The position numbers and the translations under genes were made by a program. Shown here one piece after another: positions 1-8,500 of a DNA stretch of 64,000 bases (positions are counted from its first letter, which is position 1; the number at the start of each line of letters is the position of its first letter). The DNA is from Tritrichomonas musculus. Its lineage: Eukaryota > Parabasalia > Tritrichomonadida > Tritrichomonadidae. The notes below the pieces were generated by a model. The model made no database searches and was not told where the DNA came from. It saw nothing but the letters and a program-made list of their open reading frames with translations. The stretch covers positions 6,929,501-6,993,500 of the forward strand of contig JAPFFF010000005.1 in NCBI GenBank assembly GCA_039105265.1. The letters are read 5' to 3'.

Positions 1-1
1 T

Positions 2-2530
2 TCAGTTCGAAATGATTTCAATCAACTTCAAGATGAACATACTAAGATCAACCGTGAATTGAACTGTGTTAAATATGAAGTCAAACGACTCAAGGCACGT
101 CCAGTTGCTGAACCAGCTCCAGTTGAAGAACGCGCCGCTCCAGCTCCAGTTGAAATCCCAGATGATCTTCTTGAACGCTTATCCAATGCTGAGAAAGCAG
201 CCAATGATGCTAACAATGGAGTTAACCAACTTCGTGGTGAAAATTCAAACATTAAACATGAATTGAATTGTATGAAATATGAAGTTAAGAAACTCAAAGC
301 ACGTCCAATTGCTCGTGCTTCTTCAGCCAAACCATCCAATGAAGGTGAAGAAGCAGCACCAGCTGCAATTCCAGATGAACTTTATGATGACATTCAGAAA
401 GCTCAAGATTCTGCCAACAAAGCTAACAGCAAATCAGACAAACTTAAAGCTGAGAACGACAAACTTAAACAAGACTTGAAATGTCTGAAATATGAAGTTA
501 AGAAACTCAAAGAACGTCCAATTGCTGAAGCACCTACGGCAGCTCCAGTTGAAGAACGTGCCGCTCCAGCTCCAGCTGAAATTCCAGATGATCTTCTTGA
601 ACGCTTATCCAATGCTGAGAAAGCAGCCAATGATGCAAATAACAAAGCAGATTCAGTTCGAAATGATTTCAATCAACTTCAAGATGAACATACTAAGATC
701 AACCGTGAATTGAACTGTGTTAAATATGAAGTCAAACGACTCAAGGCACGTCCAGTTGCTGAACCAGCTCCAGTTGAAGAACGCGCCGCTCCAGCTCCAG
801 TTGAAATCCCAGATGATCTTCTTGAACGCTTATCCAATGCTGAGAAAGCAGCCAATGATGCTAACAATGGAGTTAACCAACTTCGTGGTGAAAATTCAAA
901 CATTAAACATGAATTGAATTGTATGAAATATGAAGTTAAGAAACTCAAAGCACGTCCAATTGCTCGTGCTTCTTCAGCCAAACCATCCAATGAAGGTGAA
1001 GAAGCAGCACCAGTTGCAATTCCAGATGAACTTTATGATGACATTCAGAAAGCTCAAGATTCTGCCAACAAAGCTAACAGCAAATCGGACAAACTTAAAG
1101 CTGAGAACGACAAACTTAAACAAGACTTGAAATGTCTGAAATATGAAGTTAAGAAACTCAAAGAACGTCCAATTGCTGAAGCACCTACGGCAGCTCCAGT
1201 TGAAGAACGCGCTGCTCCAGCTCCAGCTGAAATTCCAGATGATCTTCTTGAACGCTTATCCAATGCTGAGAAAGCAGCCAATGATGCAAATAACAAAGCA
1301 GATTCAGTTCGAAATGATTTCAATCAACTTCAAGATGAACATACTAAGATCAACCGTGAATTGAACTGTGTTAAATATGAAGTCAAACGACTCAAGGCAC
1401 GTCCAGTTGCTGAACCAGCTCCAGTTGAAGAACGCGCCGCTCCAGCTCCAGTTGAAATCCCAGATGATCTTCTTGAACGCTTATCCAATGCTGAGAAAGC
1501 AGCCAATGATGCTAACAATGGAGTTAACCAACTTCGTGGTGAAAATTCAAACATTAAACATGAATTGAATTGTATGAAATATGAAGTTAAGAAACTCAAA
1601 GCACGTCCAATTGCTCGTGCTTCTTCAGCCAAACCATCCAATGAAGGTGAAGAAGCAGCACCAGCTGCAATTCCAGATGAACTTTATGATGACATTCAGA
1701 AAGCTCAAGATTCTGCCAACAAAGCTAACAGCAAATCAGACAAACTTAAAGCTGAGAACGACAAACTTAAACAAGACTTGAAATGTCTGAAATATGAAGT
1801 TAAGAAACTCAAAGAACGTCCAATTGCTGAAGCACCTACAGCAGCTCCAGTTGAAGAACGCGCCGCTCCAGCTCCAACTGAAATTCCAGATGATCTTCTT
1901 GAACGCTTATCCAATGCTGAGAAAGCAGCCAATGATGCAAATAACAAAGCAGATTCAGTTCGAAATGATTTCAATCAACTTCAAGATGAACATACTAAGA
2001 TCAACCGTGAATTGAACTGTGTTAAATATGAAGTCAAACGACTCAAGGCACGTCCAGTTGCTGAACCAGCTCCAGTTGAAGAACGCGCCGCTCCAGCTCC
2101 AGTTGAAATCCCAGATGATCTTCTTGAACGCTTATCCAATGCTGAGAAAGCAGCCAATGATGCTAACAATGGAGTTAACCAACTTCGTGGTGAAAATTCA
2201 AACATTAAACATGAATTGAATTGTATGAAATATGAAGTTAAGAAACTCAAAGCACGTCCAATTGCTCGTGCTTCTTCAGCCAAACCATCCAATGAAGGTG
2301 AAGAAGCAGCACCAGCTGCAATTCCAGATGAACTTTATGATGACATTCAGAAAGCTCAAGATTCTGCCAACAAAGCTAACAGCAAATCGGACAAACTTAA
2401 AGCTGAGAACGACAAACTTAAACAAGACTTGAAATGTCTGAAATATGAAGTTAAGAAACTCAAAGAACGTCCAATTGCTGAAGCACCTACGGCAGCTCCA
2501 GTTGAAGAACGCGCCGCTCCAGCTCCAGTA
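2..2530 (+). repeat. 651-bp coding tandem repeat, about 3.9 copies (A-B-C units)
   Basis: The same sequence recurs at 66, 717, 1368 and 2019, a period of exactly 651 bp (217 codons). Each period holds three sub-units: A (motif CVKYEVKRLKARP), B (CMKYEVKKLKARP) and C (CLKYEVKKLKERP). Copies differ at only a few positions, for example GCT/GTT giving AAPAA or AAPVA before IPDEL. This points to recent homogenisation by unequal exchange or gene conversion. Confidence 0.95.
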
Positions 2531-5500
2531 TCAGCAATTGATAATTCCGATTTAGAAGCCCTTAAATCTAAGAATGAAGAATTACAAAATCAAATTAATT
2601 GTATTAAATATGAAGTTAAGAAATTGAAAGCTCGTCAAGTTGCGGAATCAGCTCCAGTTGAAGAACGCGCAGCTCCAGCTCCAGCTGAAATTCCAGATGA
2701 TCTTCTTGAACGCTTATCCAATGTTGAGAAAGCAGCCAGTGATGCTAACAATGGAGTTAACCAACTTCGTGGTGAAAATTCAAGAATTAACCACGAATTG
2801 AACTGCATGAAATATGAAGTTAAGAAACTCAAAGAACGTCCAATTGCTCGTACCACAAGCTATGTTTCAGCCAAACCATCCAATGAAGGCGAAGAAGCAG
2901 CACCAGTTGCAATTCCAGATGAACTTTATGATGACATTCAGAAAGCTCAAGATTCTGCCAACAAAGCTAACAGCAAATCGGACAAACTTAAAGCTGAGAA
3001 CGACAAACTTAAACAAGACTTGAAATGTCTGAAATATGAAGTTAAGAAACTCAAAGAACGTCCAATTGCTGAAGCACCTACGGCAGCTCCAGTTGAAGAA
3101 CGCGCTGCTCCAGCTCCAGTATCAGCAATTGATAATTCCGATTTAGAAGCCCTTAAATCTAAGAATGAAGAATTACAAAATCAAATGAACTGTCTTAAAT
3201 ATGAAATCAAGAAACTAAAGAAACGACCAACTACCACTGCAGCTCCAGTTGAAGAACGCGCCGCTCCAGCTCCAGTATCAGCAATTGATAATTCCGATTT
3301 AGAAGCCCTTAAATCTAAGAATGAAGAATTACAAAATCAAATGAACTGTCTTAAATATGAAATCAAGAAACTAAAGAAACGACCAACTACCACTGCAGCT
3401 CCAGTTGAAGAACGTGCAGCTCCAGCTCCAGCTGAAATTCCAGATGATCTTCTTGAACGCTTATCCAATGTTGAGAAAGCAGCCAGTGATGCTAACAATG
3501 GAGTTAACCAACTTCGTGGTGAAAATTCAAGAATTAACCACGAATTGAACTGCATGAAATATGAAGTTAAGAAACTCAAAGAACGTCCAATTGCTCGTAC
3601 CACAAGCTATGTTTCAGCCAAACCATCCAATGAAGGTGAAGAAGCAGCACCAGTTGCAATTCCAGATGAACTTTATGATGACATTCAGAAAGCTCAAGAT
3701 TCTGCCAACAAAGCTAACAGCAAATCGGACAAACTTAAAGCTGAGAACGACAAACTTAAACAAGACTTGAAATGTCTGAAATATGAAGTTAAGAAACTCA
3801 AAGAACGTCCAATTGCTGAAGCACCTACGGCAGCTCCAGTTGAAGAACGCGCTGCTCCAGCTCCAGTATCAGCAATTGATAATTCCGATTTAGAAGCCCT
3901 TAAATCTAAGAATGAAGAATTACAAAATCAAATGAACTGTCTTAAATATGAAATCAAGAAACTAAAGAAACGACCAACTACCACTGCAGCTCCAGTTGAA
4001 GAACGTGCAGCTCCAGCTCCAGCTGAAATTCCAGATGATCTTCTTGAACGCTTATCCAATGTTGAGAAAGCAGCCAGTGATGCTAACAATGGAGTTAACC
4101 AACTTCGTGGTGAAAATTCAAGAATTAACCACGAATTGAACTGCATGAAATATGAAGTTAAGAAACTCAAAGAACGTCCAATTGCTCGTACCACAAGCTA
4201 TGTTTCAGCCAAACCATCCAATGAAGGCGAAGAAGCAGCACCAGTTGCAATTCCAGATGAACTTTATGATGACATTCAGAAAGCTCAAGATTCTGCCAAC
4301 AAAGCTAACACTAAGTATGACCGACTCAAATCAGCCAATGAAACTTTAGTCAAAGATCTTAAATGTCTGAAATATGAAGTTAAGAAACTCAAAGAACGTC
4401 CAATTGCTGAAGCACCTACGGCAGCTCCAGTTGAAGAACGCGCTGCTCCAGCTCCAGTATCAGCAATTGATAATTCCGATTTAGAAGCCCTTAAATCTAA
4501 GAATGAAGAATTACAAAATCAAATGAACTGTCTTAAATATGAAATCAAGAAACTAAAGAAACGACCAACTACCACTGCAGCTCCAGTTGAAGAACGTGCA
4601 GCTCCAGCTCCAGCTGAAATTCCAGCTGATCTTCTTGAACGCTTATCCAATGTTGAGAAAGCAGCCAGTGATGCTAACAATGGAGTTAACCAACTTCGTG
4701 GTGAAAATTCAAGAATTAACCACGAATTGAACTGCATGAAATATGAAGTTAAGAAACTCAAAGAACGTCCAATTGCTCGTACCACAAGCTATGTTTCAGC
4801 CAAACCATCCAATGAAGGCGAAGAAGCAGCACCAGTTGCAATTCCAGATGAACTTTATGATGACATTCAGAAAGCTCAAGATTCTGCCAACAAAGCTAAC
4901 AGCAAATCGGACAAACTTAAAGCTGAGAACGACAAACTTAAACAAGACTTGAAATGTCTGAAATATGAAGTTAAGAAACTCAAAGAACGTCCAATTGCTG
5001 AAGCACCTACGGCAGCTCCAGTTGAAGAACGCGCTGCTCCAGCTCCAGTATCAGCAATTGATAATTCCGATTTAGAAGCCCTTAAATCTAAGAATGAAGA
5101 ATTACAAAATCAAATGAACTGTCTTAAATATGAAATCAAGAAACTAAAGAAACGACCAACTACCACTGCAGCTCCAGTTGAAGAACGTGCAGCTCCAGCT
5201 CCAGCTGAAATTCCAGATGATCTTCTTGAACGCTTATCCAATGTTGAGAAAGCAGCCAGTGATGCTAACAATGGAGTTAACCAACTTCGTGGTGAAAATT
5301 CAAGAATTAACCACGAATTGAACTGCATGAAATATGAAGTTAAGAAACTCAAAGAACGTCCAATTGCTCGTACCACAAGCTATGTTTCAGCCAAACCATC
5401 CAATGAAGGCGAAGAAGCAGCACCAGTTGCAATTCCAGATGAACTTTATGATGACATTCAGAAAGCTCAAGATTCTGCCAACAAAGCTAACAGCAAATCA

Positions 5501-8500
5501 GACAAACTTAAAGCTGAGAACGACAAACTTAAACAAGACTTGAAATGTCTGAAATATGAAGTTAAGAAACTCAAAGAACGTCCAATTGCTGAAGCACCTA
5601 CGGCAGCTCCAGTTGAAGAACGCGCTGCTCCAGCTCCAGTATCAGCAATTGATAATTCCGATTTAGAAGCCCTTAAATCTAAGAATGAAGAATTACAAAA
5701 TCAAATGAACTGTCTTAAATATGAAATCAAGAAACTAAAGAAACGACCAACTACCACTGCAGCTCCAGTTGAAGAACGTGCAGCTCCAGCTCCAGCTGAA
5801 ATTCCAGCTGATCTTCTTGAACGCTTATCCAATGTTGAGAAAGCAGCCAGTGATGCTAACAATGGAGTTAACCAACTTCGTGGTGAAAATTCAAGAATTA
5901 ACCACGAATTGAACTGCATGAAATATGAAGTTAAGAAACTCAAAGAACGTCCAATTGCTCGTACCACAAGCTATGTTTCAGCCAAACCATCCAATGAAGG
6001 TGAAGAAGCAGCACCAGTTGCAATTCCAGATGAACTTTATGATGACATTCAGAAAGCTCAAGATTCTGCCAACAAAGCTAACAGCAAATCGGACAAACTT
6101 AAAGCTGAGAACGACAAACTTAAACAAGACTTGAAATGTCTGAAATATGAAGTTAAGAAACTCAAAGAACGTCCAATTGCTGAAGCACCTACGGCAGCTC
6201 CAGTTGAAGAACGCGCTGCTCCAGCTCCAGTATCAGCAATTGATAATTCCGATTTAGAAGCCCTTAAATCTAAGAATGAAGAATTACAAAATCAAATGAA
6301 CTGTCTTAAATATGAAATCAAGAAACTAAAGAAACGACCAACTACCACTGCAGCTCCAGTTGAAGAACGTGCAGCTCCAGCTCCAGCTGAAATTCCAGCT
6401 GATCTTCTTGAACGCTTATCCAATGTTGAGAAAGCAGCCAGTGATGCTAACAATGGAGTTAACCAACTTCGTGGTGAAAATTCAAGAATTAACCACGAAT
6501 TGAACTGCATGAAATATGAAGTTAAGAAACTCAAAGAACGTCCAATTGCTCGTACCACAAGCTATGTTTCAGCCAAACCATCCAATGAAGGCGAAGAAGC
6601 AGCACCAGTTGCAATTCCAGATGAACTTTATGATGACATTCAGAAAGCTCAAGATTCTGCCAACAAAGCTAACACTAAATATGACCGACTCAAATCAGCC
6701 AATGAAACTTTAGTCAAAGATCTTAAATGTCTGAAATATGAAGTTAAGAAACTCAAAGAACGTCCAATTGCTGAAGCACCTACGGCAGCTCCAGTTGAAG
6801 AACGCGCCGCTCCAGCTCCAGTATCAGCAATTGATAATTCCGATTTAGAAGCCCTTAAATCTAAGAATGAAGAATTACAAAATCAAATGAACTGTCTTAA
6901 ATATGAAATCAAGAAACTAAAGAAACGACCAACTACCACTGCAGCTCCAGTTGAAGAACGTGCAGCTCCAGCTCCAGCTGAAATTCCAGCTGATCTTCTT
7001 GAACGCTTATCCAATGTTGAGAAAGCAGCCAGTGATGCTAACAATGGAGTTAACCAACTTCGTGGTGAAAATTCAAGAATTAACCACGAATTGAACTGCA
7101 TGAAATATGAAGTTAAGAAACTCAAAGAACGTCCAATTGCTCGTACCACAAGCTATGTTTCAGCCAAACCATCCAATGAAGGTGAAGAAGCAGCACCAGT
7201 TGCAATTCCAGATGAACTTTATGATGACATTCAGAAAGCTCAAGATTCTGCCAACAAAGCTAACAGCAAATCAGACAAACTTAAAGCTGAGAACGACAAA
7301 CTTAAACAAGACTTGAAATGTCTGAAATATGAAGTTAAGAAACTCAAAGAACGTCCAATTGCTGAAGCACCTACAGCAGCTCCAGTTGAAGAACGCGCCG
7401 CTCCAGCTCCAGTATCAGCAATTGATAATTCCGATTTAGAAGCCCTTAAATCTAAGAATGAAGAATTACAAAATCAAATGAACTGTCTTAAATATGAAAT
7501 CAAGAAACTAAAGAAACGACCAACTACCACTGCAGCTCCAGTTGAAGAACGTGCAGCTCCAGCTCCAGCTGAAATTCCAGATGATCTTCTTGAACGCTTA
7601 TCCAATGTTGAGAAAGCAGCCAGTGATGCTAACAATGGAGTTAACCAACTTCGTGGTGAAAATTCAAGAATTAACCACGAATTGAACTGCATGAAATATG
7701 AAGTTAAGAAACTCAAAGAACGTCCAATTGCTCGTACCACAAGCTATGTTTCAGCCAAACCATCCAATGAAGGCGAAGAAGCAGCACCAGTTGCAATTCC
7801 AGATGAACTTTATGATGACATTCAGAAAGCTCAAGATTCTGCCAACAAAGCTAACACTAAGTATGACCGACTCAAATCAGCCAATGAAACTTTAGTCAAA
7901 GATCTTAAATGTCTGAAATATGAAGTTAAGAAACTCAAAGAACGTCCAATTGCTGAAGCACCTACGGCAGCTCCAGTTGAAGAACGCGCCGCTCCAGCTC
8001 CAGTATCAGCAATTGATAATTCCGATTTAGAAGCCCTTAAATCTAAGAATGAAGAATTACAAAATCAAATGAACTGTCTTAAATATGAAATCAAGAAACT
8101 AAAGAAACGACCAACTACCACTGCAGCTCCAGTTGAAGAACGTGCAGCTCCAGCTCCAGCTGAAATTCCAGCTGATCTTCTTGAACGCTTATCCAATGTT
8201 GAGAAAGCAGCCAGTGATGCTAACAATGGAGTTAACCAACTTCGTGGTGAAAATTCAAGAATTAACCACGAATTGAACTGCATGAAATATGAAGTTAAGA
8301 AACTCAAAGAACGTCCAATTGCTCGTACCACAAGCTATGTTTCAGCCAAACCATCCAATGAAGGTGAAGAAGCAGCACCAGTTGCAATTCCAGATGAACT
8401 TTATGATGACATTCAGAAAGCTCAAGATTCTGCCAACAAAGCTAACGCCAGACTAAACACTCTTAAGGCCGACAACGATAAAGTAAAGAATGATCTCAAA

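Noticed and set aside
59-61. Start of the giant protein at position 59
   Set aside because: The codon is TTG (Leu in the repeat) and the frame is open upstream with repeat-matching residues, so the true start is outside the window.
28-8331. Many 65-103-residue ORFs on the minus strand and other plus frames within the giant gene
   Set aside because: They recur with the 651/591-bp period as translations of the repeat in other frames, have no family character and lie wholly within the long coding frame.
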